64,000 nucleotides of DNA from Ahaetulla prasina (lineage: Eukaryota; Chordata; Lepidosauria; Squamata; Colubridae). The stretch is taken from the NCBI RefSeq assembly GCF_028640845.1, contig NC_080539.1:372678233-372742232 (forward strand), in the 5' to 3' direction. This document shows, piece after piece, positions 18,235-28,105 of the stretch. The notes under the pieces were generated by a model. It searched no databases. It was not told the origin of the DNA and saw only the letters and a program-made list of their open reading frames with translations. The stretch's first letter is position 1, and the number at the start of each line of letters is the position of its first letter. The translations under genes were made by a program, and so were the position numbers.

Positions 18235-18725
18235 AGATCGCTCAATAAACTTCACGGCTCTGTTCCAATATTTGAGGGGCTGCCACAGAGAGGAGAGGGG
18301 GTCAAGCTATTTTCTAAAGCAGGGGTCTCCAACCTTGGCCACTTTAAGCCTGGAGGACTTCAACTCCCAGAATTCCCCAGCCAGCAAAGCTGGCTGGGGA
18401 ATTCTGGGAATTGAAGTCCACCAGGCTTAAAGTGGCCAAGGTTGGAGACCCCTGTTCCAAAGCACCCGAAGGCCAGACAAGGAACAATGGATAGAAACTG
18501 AAAAAGGAGAGAGAAAACTTGGAAATAAGGAGGAATTTTCTGACAGTGAGAACAATCAACCCAATGGAACAGAAGTTGCCTTCGGAAGTTGTGGGAGCTT
18601 CATCACTGGAGGCTTTCAAGAAAAGATTAGACTGCCATCTGTCAGAAATGCTGCAGGGTTTTCTGCTTGGGCCCGGGGCTGGATTAGATGACCTCCAAGG
18701 TCCCTTCCAACTCTTGTTAATCTGG
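18235..18725 (+). mobile_element. CR1 3' end, plus, with MITE insertion
   Basis: The CR1 ORF2 C-terminus (CAATATTTGAGGGGCTGCCA, GGAGGAATTTTCTGACAGTG) and tail (TAGATGACCTCCAAGGTCCC) are split by a palindromic MITE at 18320-18454. Confidence 0.82.
18320..18454. mobile_element. Palindromic MITE inside CR1
   Basis: Near-perfect palindrome ending CAGGGGTCTCC/GGAGACCCCTG. The flanks TTCTAAAG (18312-18319) and TTCCAAAG (18455-18462) match at 7 of 8 positions, so it postdates the CR1 copy. Confidence 0.88.
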
Positions 18726-19058
18726 CTTTCCTTCTTCCTTCTTGCAACACTTTTGACTGGCGTTGCAGAGTGGAAACAACCGAAACCACAACGCGCCGAG
18801 TGTGGATGCCGCAGAGATGAGAGACAGGCAAAGCTTCTGCACCCCCAGACTATGCAACCCATGGCCGTGGGATCCTTGAAGGGAACATGACGTGAATTGA
18901 GGCCGAGGCGCCTCCGGTTCCCACCCAGCTTAACCACAAGGGCCGGCACGTCTCAAGAAGACACAGCCATTTGGGATCCAGGCTGTAAACGATAAGTGGG
19001 GGGGTGAGTGAGGGGGGGGAGAGAGAATTAAATGGATGCAAGATTCACAATGGCCAGG
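18726..19058. other. Intron 1 sequence, no recognised feature
   Basis: Non-repetitive GC-moderate DNA. A CAACACTTTTGACTGGCGTTG palindrome-like stretch lies near 18744. Nothing else supports a call. Confidence 0.4.
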
Positions 19059-19059
19059 T

Positions 19060-19535
19060 CAGGCCAGGCAGCGCAATGAATTACAATGCAATGCAATTGG
19101 TTGCAACACAATGCAACGCAATGCAACACTTATTGGTTGCAATGCAGCAGAACTGGTTGCAAGGGAACGCAATTGGTTGCAACGTGATGCCACGCAATTG
19201 ATTGCAACGTGATGCAATGCAATTGGCTGCAATGTGATGCAATGCAATTGGCTCCAACACGATGCAACGCAATTGGCTGCAATGCAATCCCACGCAATTG
19301 GTCGCAATGCAACGCAACGCAATTGGTTGCAATAAAATGATGCAATGCAATTGGCTGCAACCCGCCACACAATTGGCTGCGACATGATGCAACGCAATTG
19401 GCTGCAACACGACGCAACGCAACTGGCTGCAACGCAATTGGTTGCAACGAGATGCAACACAATTGGCTGCAACGCAACGCAACTGGTTGCAACGCAATGC
19501 AATTGCTTGCAACGCAACACAACGCAAAGTAAACC
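19060..19535 (+). repeat. Minisatellite of about 25 bp (GCAATTGGCTGCAACGTGAT-like unit)
   Basis: Roughly 18 diverged units built on ATGCAACGCAATTGGTTGCA. The clearest 25-bp spacing is at 19211, 19236 and 19261. Each unit carries an ATTGG (inverted CCAAT) pentamer and GCAAT/TTGCA words. All six frames are nearly stop-free, which explains the long Cys-Val-Ala-type ORFs. Confidence 0.9.
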
Positions 19536-19924
19536 TCAGCTCCCCCTCATCTTTTGTGGCTTTCCTTTCTGGAAACATTTTTTTTTTTTTGCTTGCACAT
19601 TCTCCCCGTCTCCTCAGGCTGGGGACGGCTCCAAGTGGGTCAAGGGGGAATGCCTACAGCCCCCTCCCCCACCCCCGCCCCATGCATTCCAGCTACTTCT
19701 GCCAGCCTGCCAGCCGCCTCTGCCAAGGAGTATTCGTGCTGCTCTCCGCAGCCGTTTGCGCCTCGACATGCCTTGACTGGCAGGGTTTCTTGAGAGCTCA
19801 ATAATCCGAGAAGGTGGCCGTGGATCAGCAGAGATCCTAAGAAGGGACCGAGTTGAAAGGAAGATTCCGCTTCATCCAGGATCTCGGAGAAATGAGCTAC
19901 CGCTTGGAGGGAGGCCAAGGGTTG

Positions 19925-20012
19925 GCCTTCTAGTACAGCCAGCTTTGCTGGCTGAGGGACTCTGGGAGTTGGAGTCCACAAGTCTTAAAGGGACCAAGGT
20001 TGGAGACCCCTG
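19925..20012. mobile_element. Right half of a palindromic MITE
   Basis: AGCTTTGCTGGCTGAGGGAC, GGAGTTGGAGTCCACAAGTC and GGTTGGAGACCCCTG. The left arm is missing. Confidence 0.65.
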
Positions 20013-20240
20013 TGCTAGCAGATCTGGAAAGGAGGCTATGGGGGCGGGGGTGGAGTAAAATATTTGCTCAATTTCCTGACGTCTCAAAAGAGCAAGGCAA
20101 GAAAAACCAAGGTTCAGATTAGCACCCCATAATTATAGCAAACTCTTGTGGGCGAGACTTGCTCCGGATTCTACTTATAGGGGGGAAAACAAAATGTGTT
20201 TCGCTTATAATGGCTACAGCATCCGGCAGAAGCTACCACC

Positions 20241-20366
20241 TTTATTCATTTATTCGGTTTTTATTCTGCCTTCGTTACTTTAGAAGGGGCTCCAAGGGGG
20301 AACATACCTAATACGCCTTGACTCCTTCTGTTTTCCACACGACAACAACCCAGCGAGGTGGGTTGG

Positions 20367-20405
<39 letters not shown>

Positions 20406-21412
20406 TTGGGCCAAATTCACCCAGCTGGCTTTCATGCCTAAGGCAGGACTATAACTCACTGTCTCCTAGTGATTGGCCCAAACTCACCCAGCTAGCTTTC
20501 ATGGCAAAAGTGGGACTAGAACTCACCATCTCCTGATGATTGGCCCAGTCACCCAGCCGGCTTTATTGCCTAAGGCGGGACTAGAACTTACTGTCTCCTA
20601 GTGATTGGCTCAAAGATACCCAGCTGGCTAGGGCTAGAACTCACAGTCTCCTGGTGTTTGTCTCAAAGTCACCCAACTGGCTTTCATGGCTAAGACGGGA
20701 CTAGAACTCCCTGTCTTCTGGTGATTGGCCCAAAGCCATTCAGCTAGCTTTCATGCCTAAGGCAGGACTAGAACTCACTGTCTCCTAGTGATTGGCCCAA
20801 ACTCACCCAGCCGGCTTTATTGCCTAAGGCAGGACTAGAACTCACTGTCTCCTAGTGATCGGCTCAAAGATACCCAGCTGGCTGGAGCTAGAACTCACAG
20901 TCTCCTGGTGATTGGCCCAAAGTCACCCAGCTGGCTTCCATGCCTAAGGCAGGACTAGAACTCACTGTCGCCTAGTGATTGGCTCAAAGATACCCAGCTG
21001 GCTGGGGCTAGAACTCACAGTCTCCTGGTGATTGGCCCAAAGTCACCCAGCTGGCTTCCATGCCTAAGGCAGGACTAGAACTCACTGTCGCCTAGTGATT
21101 GGCTCAAAGATACCCAGCTGGCTGGGGCTAGAACTCACCATCTCCTGGTGATTGGCCCAGTCACCCAGCTGGCTTCCATGCCTAAGGCAGGACTAGAACT
21201 CACTGTCGCCTAGTGATTGGCTCAAAGATACCCAGCTGGCTGGAGCTAGAACTCACAGTCTCCTGGTGATTGGCCCAAAGTCACCCAGCTGGCCTCCATG
21301 CCTAAGGCAGGACTAGAACTCACTGTCGCCTAGTGATTGGCTCAAAGATACCCAGCTGGCTGGGGCTAGAACTCACCATCTCCTGGTGATTGGCCCAAAG
21401 CTAGCTGGGAAG
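20241..21412 (-). repeat. CORE/MIR-like SINE with internal tandem array (higher-order 120-bp period)
   Basis: On the minus strand a SINE 3' end (complement of TTATTCGGTTTTTATTCTGC and AACCCAGCGAGGTGGGTTGG) is followed by about 17 copies of a module of 55-67 bp. The module contains CACCCAGCTGGCTTTCATGC, TAAGGCAGGACTAGAACTCA and TCTCCTGGTGATTGGCCCAA. From about 20760 the modules alternate long and short, giving an exact 120-bp period (20881, 21001, 21121). (GA)n lies at 20371-20402. Similar arrays are at 25840-26390, 49380-49880, 52396-53265 and 60540-61850. Confidence 0.85.
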
Positions 21413-21429
21413 GTCTTAAATGCAGATTA

Positions 21430-21615
21430 TGCAGACTCGGAAGAGTGAAACTGTCTTAAATACCTGCCACTGTCTGAATTTTGATCACTCGACCATAGAG
21501 ATGCTTCAACGGTCGTTAAGTGTGAAAACCGACCACAACTCACTTTTTTTTTTCAACGCTGTCGTAACTTTGAACGGTGACTAAATGAACGGTTTGTACA
21601 TAGAAGACTTAGCCG
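21430..21615. repeat. TCCTCGACTTA-family repeat, right part
   Basis: AATTTTGATCACTCGACCAT, GTTAAGTGTGAAAACCGACC and GTGACTAAATGAACGG match the 3' half of the family. Confidence 0.6.
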
Positions 21616-22297
21616 GATAATGCAAAATTGTACTTTTTTTTTTCCCCATTAGGGGAAAAAAGACCCGATGAGTTCGTCCCGATTATTTGAAGAGAGCGAT
21701 GGACGGTGCCGCAGAGACACCCCCCCCCGCCTTCCCCATACAAACCAAGTTTGTTTGGAATGGGGGTTAATGCCTCCCCTTTGCCCGATTTCCCGCCCCC
21801 CCCGTCATTCCTCCAGTTTGGAAAAAAAAATCTTTGAAAAAAGGCATCCAATTTTCCCACCACCCTCAACTAATGAGAACACGAAGGGGAGAGGCTATAA
21901 ATAATAGAATTTTTTTTTTTCCAGGGGTTTGATCAGAAAAAATTGAGACGATCACACAATGGTGCAGACCCACAGCCCCACTGCAAAAAAAAACCAAAAA
22001 ACGCTCAAGAAAATGTGTTTCTTAGCAACATCCCAGCAACCCGGGAGGTTTTTTTTTCCCGTAGGTCCATTTTTCTTGTGCATCTTGGCAACAACCCAAG
22101 GTGAAGGGCTATTTAATACCCTTAGCAACTGCAAAAAAGGACTTAAAAGTGTTTTGTGCAAAACTCAGCGGCCAGTTTGAACCGAGGAGGCGACAGTAAC
22201 CTTTGATATGCCGACGGGAAATTTCGTCCTGGTTTTTCTTTGTCCACCGTTTTCTGTGCAGAGGTCACAAAGCCACACTCCCTGGCCAAATGTACGG
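21616..22297. other. Intron 1 sequence, no recognised feature
   Basis: Contains homopolymer runs (C9 near 21720, several T8-T10). TGTGTTTCTTAGCAACATCC near 22012 includes a TAGCAAC word also used by TCCTCGACTTA repeats, but no clear copy is present. Confidence 0.35.
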
Positions 22298-22560
22298 TAC
22301 AGGGAGTCCTCGACGTACGGCGACAGTGGAGCCCAAAATTTCTGTTGGCTAAGTGAGACGTTTGTTAAGGGAATGGTGGTGTTTTTTTGCACCGCAGTTG
22401 GGAAGTTAGTTGACACGGTTGTTTGAATTGAATCTGGTTCCCCTTTCCCTAATTTTTTTCCTTTTTAGAAAGTGGTCAAAGGGGAAATCATGTGACACTC
22501 CCCCCCCCCCCGGGGACACTGGAGCCGTCATAAATATGAGTCAATGGCCAACTGTGTGAA
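22298..22560. repeat. TCCTCGACTTA-family repeat, diverged
   Basis: ACAGGGAGTCCTCGACGTAC, GAGCCCAAAATTTCTGTTGG and TAAGTGAGACGTTTGTTAAG, followed by a C-rich run and ATGAGTCAATGGCCAACTG. Confidence 0.6.
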
Positions 22561-22925
22561 TTTTGATCCGGTAGCGATGGCTGCGGGTGGTTCGGAGAAC
22601 CGGTAGCAAAAATCCCTCCCCCTTCCCCGCCCAGCTGAGCCAGGCAATCATCAGAGGTTGTTTTTTTTTTTCACTTTTAAAAGCATTTTTTCTTCAGCTG
22701 AAAAAAATGCTTTTAAAAGTAAAAAAAAACTAAACAAAACTTTTATGATCGTGTGGCTCAGCTGAGATCATCAGAACCTGTTAAAAGCATTTTCTCGGCA
22801 TAAGAGGTTGTAGGAAAAAAATGCTTTTAAAAGGCTCCTCTGGCGATCCCAGCTGAGTTGCCTGATCATCAGAGGCTTTGAAAAGCATTTTTTTACAACC
22901 TCTTCGACTACCTGTCAAGGGCTAC
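22561..22925. repeat. GGTTCGGAGAACCGG repeat with foldback hairpins
   Basis: Starts GGTAGCGATGGCTGCGGGTG and GGTTCGGAGAACCGGTAGCA. Inside, ACTTTTAAAAGCATTTTTTC is followed within a few bases by its complement (22672-22723), making a strong hairpin. The pattern is repeated with AGAGGTTG arms. A second copy is at 47805-48265. The class is not recognised. Confidence 0.6.
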
Positions 22926-22945
22926 CTGTAAACTCAGCTCTAGAG

Positions 22946-23059
22946 CAGGGGTCTCCAACCTTGGTCCCTTTAAGACTTGTAGACTTCAACTCCCAGAGAC
23001 AAGGAACTCTGGGAGTTGAAGTCCACAAGTCTTAAAGGGACCAAGGTTGGAGACCCCTG
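22946..23059. mobile_element. Palindromic MITE, perfect 8-bp target duplication
   Basis: Perfect inverted arms with ends CAGGGGTCTCCAACCTTGGT / ACCAAGGTTGGAGACCCCTG. Flanked by CTCTAGAG at 22938-22945 and 23060-23067. Confidence 0.92.
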
Positions 23060-23089
23060 CTCTAGAGTGTCCCACAATGATGAGAGGTA

Positions 23090-23690
23090 GTCCTCGACTT
23101 ACAACCGTTCCGTTTAGTGACCGTTTGAAGTCATAACGGCACTGAAGAAAGTTGACTTAGGATCGTTTTCCCACACCGACGCCCCCCCCCCCCATGGTCA
23201 CGTGATCAAAATTCGGACGCTTGGCCAACTGACTCGTATTTATGACGGCTCTGGTGTCCCCGGAGGTCACGTGATCCCTTTTTTTTTTTAATTTACACTT
23301 ATATCCCGCCCTTCTCCGAAGACTCAGGGCGGCTTACAGTGTATAAGGCAATAGTCTCATTCTATTTGTATATTTTTTACAAAGTCAACTTATTGCCCCC
23401 CCAACAATCTGGGTCCTCATTTTACCTACCTTATAAAGGATGGAAGGCTGAGTCAACCTTGGGCCTGGTGGGACTTGAACCTGCAGTAATTGCAGGCTGC
23501 TGTGTTCTAATAACAGGCTTCTTACAGCCTGAGGGGAAGTTAGCTTCACTTAACGACCATGTTACTCAGTTAATAACGGCAGTGACTCGCTTAACAACCG
23601 TGGCAAGAAAGACCGTAAAAAGGAGCACAGCTCACTTAGCAAGCGTCTTTGGGCTCAGTTGTGGGCGTAAGGACTACCTAAACCAGGGGT
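23090..23690. repeat. TCCTCGACTTA-family repeat with nested SINE
   Basis: GTAGTCCTCGACTTACAACC ... GGTCACGTGATCAAAATTCG ... GGTCACGTGATCCC, interrupted by a minus-strand SINE at 23284-23533. It resumes with AACGACCATGTTACTCAG and ends GGGCGTAAGGACTACC. Confidence 0.75.
23284..23533 (-). repeat. tRNA-derived SINE (GCCGCCCTGAG tail), minus
   Basis: T-rich end, ATATCCCGCCCTTCTCCGAA and AACAATCTGGGTCCTCATTT, then the complement of the B-box region (GGACTTGAACCTGCAG). Confidence 0.85.
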
Positions 23691-23693
23691 GTC

Positions 23694-23818
23694 CAAACTT
23701 GGTCCCTTTAAGACTTTTGGACTTCAACTCCCAGAGTTCCTCAGCCAGCTTTGCTGGCTGAGGGACTCTGGGAGTTGAAGTCCAAAAGTCTTAAAGGGAC
23801 CAAGTTTGGACACCCCTG
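23694..23818. mobile_element. Palindromic MITE, perfect 8-bp target duplication
   Basis: Ends CAGGGGTGTCCAAACTTGGT / ACCAAGTTTGGACACCCCTG. Flanked by ACCTAAAC at 23686-23693 and 23819-23826. The terminal variant (GTGTCC) shows a subfamily different from the GTCTCC copies. Confidence 0.92.
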
Positions 23819-23867
23819 ACCTAAACTCTTGAATAAATACCACCTGATAAGAGCCCCACAATAATTA

Positions 23868-24232
23868 CAGGCAATCCTCCATTTACAACCATTCGTTTAG
23901 TGACTGTTCAAAATTACAACACCCTGAAAAAAAGTGACTTACGACTGTTTTTCATCCTTTAAGACCGTTGCCCCATAAATTGCATGATCAAAATTCAGAC
24001 TCTTGGCAACCGACTCATATTTATGACGGTTTCAGTGTTCGGGGGTCATGTGATCAACTTTTGCGACCTTCTGACAAGCAAAATCAATGGCGAAACCTGA
24101 TTTACTTTAACAGTGTTACTCACTTAACGACTGCAGTAAAAAAAGAGGCACGACTCACTTAGCAAGTGTCTCGCTTAGCGACGGAGGTTTGGGGGTTCAA
24201 CTGCGGCCGTAAGTCGGGGACTGCCTGCATTA
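23868..24232. repeat. TCCTCGACTTA-family repeat, near full length
   Basis: Ends CAGGCAATCCTCCATTTACA and TAAGTCGGGGACTGCCTG are inverted. Inner motifs: AAGACCGTTGCCCC, TATTTATGACGGTTTCAGTG, GACCTTCTGACAAGCAAAAT. It gives the best view of the about 360-bp family. Confidence 0.75.
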
Positions 24233-24234
24233 CT

Positions 24235-24447
24235 GAACTGGGATTGTATTTTACTTATTTTACTTCTGCTGACTGCCGACTGACTGCCGTTCGAATCTCT
24301 CCAGGCTCAAGGTTGACTCGTCCTTTCGTCCTTCCGAGGTCGGTAAGACGAGGACCCAGATTGTTGGGGATCAATAGGCTGACCCTGTAAACCGCTTAGA
24401 GAGGGCTGTAAAGCACTGTATAGCGGTATATAAAACTAAGTCTATTG

Positions 24448-24498
<51 letters not shown>

Positions 24499-24646
24499 AT
24501 CTATCTGTATCAATCTATCTATCTATCTATCTGTATCAATCAATCAATCAATATCTATCTGTATCAATCTATCTATCTATCTGTATCAATCTATCCATCT
24601 ATCTATCTATCTATCTGTATCTATCAATCAATCAATCAATCAATCA

Positions 24647-24678
<32 letters not shown>

Positions 24679-24719
24679 GTATCAATCAATCAATTTGTAT
24701 CAATCTATCTATCTATCTA

Positions 24720-24757
<38 letters not shown>

Positions 24758-24815
24758 AACGCTTAGAGAGGGCTGTAAAGTACTGTATAGCGGTATATAA
24801 AACTAAGTGCTATTG

Positions 24816-24876
<61 letters not shown>

Positions 24877-24958
24877 CTCTCTCTCTCTCTCTAAACGCTT
24901 AGAGGGCTGTAAAGCACTGTGAAGCAGTACATAAAACTAAGTGCTATTGCTATTATCT
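24235..24958 (+). repeat. SINE followed by (TATC)n Bkm-type arrays
   Basis: A tRNA-derived SINE (B-box GTTCGAATCTC, GGTTGACTCGTCC, AAACCGCTTAGAGAGGGCTG, GCGGTATATAAAACTAAG) runs into (TATC)n with (AATC)n and (TC)n interruptions. The SINE tail AAACGCTTAGAGAGGGCTGT is duplicated near 24758 and 24893, each time followed by a new (TATC)n or (TC)n run. This shows tail plus microsatellite duplicating together. Confidence 0.85.
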
Positions 24959-25099
24959 CTCTCTCTCTCTCTCTCTCTCTCCCCATCCATCCACAATTTC
25001 TCTCTCCTTCAGTTTGCTCATCTACAATCTTTTTCCCTCTCTCCTTCCTACATGATCTATCATCTCTCTCACACACACACTCAACAGCCATAGTGCAGT

Positions 25100-25312
25100 T
25101 GGAATGCAGTATTGCAGGCTAATTCTACCCACTGTCAGCAGTTCGAGTCTCACCAGGCTCAAGATTGACTCAGCCTTCCGTCCTTCCGAGGCGGGTAAAA
25201 CGAGGACCCAGACTGTTGGGGGCCAGAGGCTGACTCTGTAAACCGCTTAGAGAGGGCTGCAGAACACTGTGAAGCGGTATACAAGTCTAAGTGCTACTGC
25301 TATTAATTGCAA
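25100..25312 (+). repeat. SINE, second copy of the AAACCGCTTAGAG family
   Basis: GCAGTTCGAGTCTCACCAGG (B-box), TTCCGTCCTTCCGAGGCGGG, GTAAACCGCTTAGAGAGGGC and AAGTCTAAGTGCTACTGCTA. The head is diverged. Confidence 0.8.
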
Positions 25313-25315
25313 TTG

Positions 25316-25662
25316 CAGTTGAAAACAAATTGCGATTTTCATATGGGATTCCCAGCAAGCCAGACAGCTGAGCCTCCGGCTCTGAGGTTTTAGGGATTAA
25401 AGGCCAAATCTCTTCCCCACAGCTCACATCCTTTCCGTTTCCTTCCCTCCTTCCTGTCAACAAGAGACAATTTCAGAAAGCGATGACTTTGCAATTTGAC
25501 GGCACATGGGGAAGGAAGCTGCGGGAGGAGACGATGACTCTTATCAAAAACAAGCCATGTGAAGAGCATGACGCCGGGCTAGGTTTCTAGGAAGGAAAGA
25601 GAATGAATCGTTCTGCCTTTTTAAAGCAGCTTTTAATGCCACTTGCAGAGCCAGGCAATTTA
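25316..25662. other. Non-repetitive intron segment
   Basis: About 345 bp of mixed composition without any repeat I recognise, in contrast to its surroundings. It contains GACTCTTATCAAAAACAAG. No splice-bounded open frame is evident. It is one of few candidates here for conserved noncoding sequence. Confidence 0.4.
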
Positions 25663-25663
25663 T

Positions 25664-25840
25664 CGGTCGTCCTTGACTTACGACCGTTCGTTTAGTGACC
25701 ACCTGACGTTAGAACGGTGCCGGAAGAGGTAACATGTTGATCGGTTCTCATGCTTTCAACGTAGCAGTAGGCCCAGCAAATCACGGGATCCAAATTCAGA
25801 TACTTGGAAATTGGCATGTATTTATGATGGGGAGTTCTAG
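25664..25840. repeat. TCCTCGACTTA-family repeat, left part
   Basis: CGGTCGTCCTTGACTTACGA, CGTTTAGTGACCACC, then AATTCAGATACTTGG and CATGTATTTATGATGG, after which a SINE array begins. Confidence 0.6.
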
Positions 25841-26390
25841 TGCCCGCCTTAGGCATGAAAGCCGGCTGGGTGACTTTGGGCCAATCATCAAAGAGATTGG
25901 GAGTTCTAGTGCTGCATTAGGCATGAAAGCCAGCTGGGTGACTTGGGCCAATCACCAGGAGAGGGTGAGTTCTAGTCCCGCCTTAGGCATGAAAACCAGC
26001 TGGGTGACTTTGGGCCAAACACCAGGAGACATTGAGATCCAGCCCCAGCCAGCTGGGTATCTTTGAGACAATCACTAGGAGACAGTGAGTTATAGTCCTG
26101 CCTTTGGCATGAAAGCCAGCTGCGTGACTTTGGACCACTCACCGGGAGATGGGGAGTTCTAGTCCCGCCTTAGACATGAAAGCCAGCTGGGTGATTTTGG
26201 GCCAATCACCAGGAGACAATGAGTTCTAGTCCCGCCTCAGGCACGAAAACCAGCTGGGTGACTTTCGGCCAGTGACTCTCTCAGCCCAACCCACTTCGCA
26301 GGGTTGTCATGTGGAAAACAGAAGGCGTCAAAGTGTATTAGGTATGTTCCTTCTAAAGTAACGAAGGCAGAATAAAAACCAAATAAATAA
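25840..26390 (+). repeat. CORE/MIR-like SINE with internal tandem array
   Basis: About seven modules of GAGTTCTAGTCCCGCCTTAG, GCATGAAAGCCAGCTGGGTG and ACTTTGGGCCAATCACCAGG. The SINE 3' part follows (CTCTCTCAGCCCAACCCACT, AAGTAACGAAGGCAGAATAA). Confidence 0.85.
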
Positions 26391-26394
26391 TATA

Positions 26395-26935
26395 GTTTCC
26401 ACCCATTGCTTCTTGTTCTACCCTCAGGTGCTTTGGAGAATAGTTTGACTCCCTCTTCTTTGTGGCAACCCCTGAGATATTGGAACACAGCTATCATGTC
26501 TCCCCTAGTCCTTCTTTTCATCAAACTAGACATACCCAGTTCCTGCAACCGTTCTTCATATGTTTTAGCCTCCAGTCCCCTAATCATCTTTGTTGCTCTT
26601 CTCTGCACTCTTTCTAGAGTTTTTTTTTTGTTTACATTTATATCCCGCCCTTCTCCGAAGACTCAGGGCGGCTTACAGTGTATAAGGCAATAGTCTCATT
26701 CTATTTGTATATTTTTTTTACAAAGTCAACTTATTGCCCCCCCAACAATCTGGGTCCTCATCTGAGTCTCAACATCTTTTTTACATCATGGCAACCAAAA
26801 CTGAATGCAATATTCCACGTGTGGCCTTACCAAGGCATTATAAAGTGGCACTAACACTTCCCGTGATCTTGATTCTATCCCTCTGTTGATGCAGCCCAGA
26901 ACTGTGTTGGCTTTTTTGGCAGCTGCTGCACAGCT
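26395..26935 (-). mobile_element. CR1 (L3-type) ORF2 fragment, minus, with SINE insertion
   Basis: Minus-strand reading gives Met-Gln-Arg-Arg-Ala-Thr-Lys-Met-Ile-Arg-Gly-Leu-Glu-Ala-Lys and Tyr-Leu-Arg-Gly-Cys-His-Lys-Glu-Glu. A minus-strand SINE fragment interrupts at 26620-26760, and CR1 resumes with GAGTCTCAACATCTTTTTTA up to CAGCTGCTGCACAGCTCC. Confidence 0.88.
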
Positions 26936-27310
26936 CCAACTTAACCAATGCGACAAGCAAGGTCATAAAATGAGGCAAAACTCACTGAGCAACTGTCTCA
27001 CTTAGCAACAGGAAATTGTGGTCTTTTTTTAAAAAAAAAAGTTTTTTATTTTCCATAATAATTCCAACAATTTGACCAGTGTACAGTACAATCACTTATC
27101 CAACAATCGATCCTATACTCAAATTATGCTCAATCGGGCCTGCTCGGTCGCCACTCCCTTCCTTAATCCTTTCTACCCTTCTCATCCTTCTTCTACTTTC
27201 CCCACCATCCTCCTCCTCACTTTCCTCCTTCCCCTCCTCCTTCCCACTTCTCACTTCCATCCTTTCTAACCCTCTATCTTCCCCTCCTTCTTCTCCTCCT
27301 ATCCTGAGTA
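26936..27310 (-). mobile_element. TCCTCGACTTA fragment then L1 3' end, minus
   Basis: AACTCACTGAGCAACTGTCT is a fragment of the TCCTCGACTTA family. From 27018, the poly-T then TTTATTTTCCATAATAATTC and CAACAATTTGACCAGTGTAC match the reverse complement of the L1 3' UTR at about 47580-47760. Pyrimidine-rich sequence follows. Confidence 0.75.
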
Positions 27311-27432
27311 TGTGGTCTTAATTGGAGTGGTAAGTTGACGACTGCCTGCACTCAATGATGATTAACCTTGAGCCTGGTGAGATTTGAACTGCCGAATTGA
27401 AGGCAGCCGGCAGGCAGCAGAAGTAGCCTGGA

Positions 27433-27722
27433 GTTTTTTTTTTATTTATTTGCATTTATACCCCGCCCTTCTCCGAAGACTCAGGGCGGCTTACACTATG
27501 TCAAGCAATAGTCTTCATCCATTTGTATATTATATACAAAGTCAACTTTTATTGCCCCCAACAATCTGGGTCTCATTTTACCTACCTTATAAAGGATGGA
27601 AGGCTGAGTCAACCTTGGGCCTGGTGGGGCTTGAACCTGCAGTAATTGCAAGCAGCTGCTGTTAATAACAGACTGTCTTAGCAGTCTGAGCCACTCAAGT
27701 AACCACTGCACCACCGCAGCTC
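27433..27722 (-). repeat. tRNA-derived SINE, full length, minus
   Basis: T-rich tail, CCCCGCCCTTCTCCGAAGAC, GTCAACTTTTATTGCCCCCA, B-box complement (GGGGCTTGAACCTGC), and the head complement AACCACTGCACCACCGCAGC. The head extends about 25 bp further than in other copies. Confidence 0.87.
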
Positions 27723-27732
27723 TTGTTTAAGG

Positions 27733-27890
27733 TTAAGAATAGAATAGAATAGAATAGAATAGAATAGAATAGAATAGAATAGAATAGAATAGAATTTTTA
27801 TTGGCCAAGTGTGATTGGACACACAAGGAATTTGTCTTGGTGCATATGCTCTCAGTGTACATAAAAGAAAAGATACATTCATCAAGGTAC
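27733..27890 (-). repeat. (AGAAT)n with AATAG-tailed retroelement end
   Basis: About 12 AGAAT units (27736-27794), then TTTTTATTGGCCAAGTGTGA and GGACACACAAGGAATTTGTC. Same family as 12966-13072. Confidence 0.85.
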
Positions 27891-28105
27891 AACATTAGAC
27901 GGTCGTTAAAGAGAATCTGGCTTCTCCGTTGACTCTGCTGGTCATACGGTCGTAAAAAGGGGATCGCGTGACACTGCAGCCGTCGTAAATTTGAACCAGG
28001 TTGCCAAGCGGCTGAATTTTGATCACAGGACCCCTCCGAGGATAGCTGGACTAGAAGACCTCCAAGGTCCCTTCCAACTCTGTTATTATTATTATTATTA
28101 TTACT
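27891..28105 (+). repeat. TCCTCGACTTA fragment and CR1 tail with (TTA)n
   Basis: ACGGTCGTTAAAGAGAATCT and CCGTCGTAAATTTGAACC belong to the former family. From about 28040 TGGACTAGAAGACCTCCAAG and (TTA)n is a CR1 3' end. Confidence 0.7.

Noticed and set aside
19059..19578. Cys/Val/Ala/Leu-rich ORFs of 130-165 codons
   Set aside because: Three frames of a 25-bp minisatellite.
24445..24894. 149-codon Ile/Tyr/Leu/Ser ORF
   Set aside because: Translation of (TATC)n.
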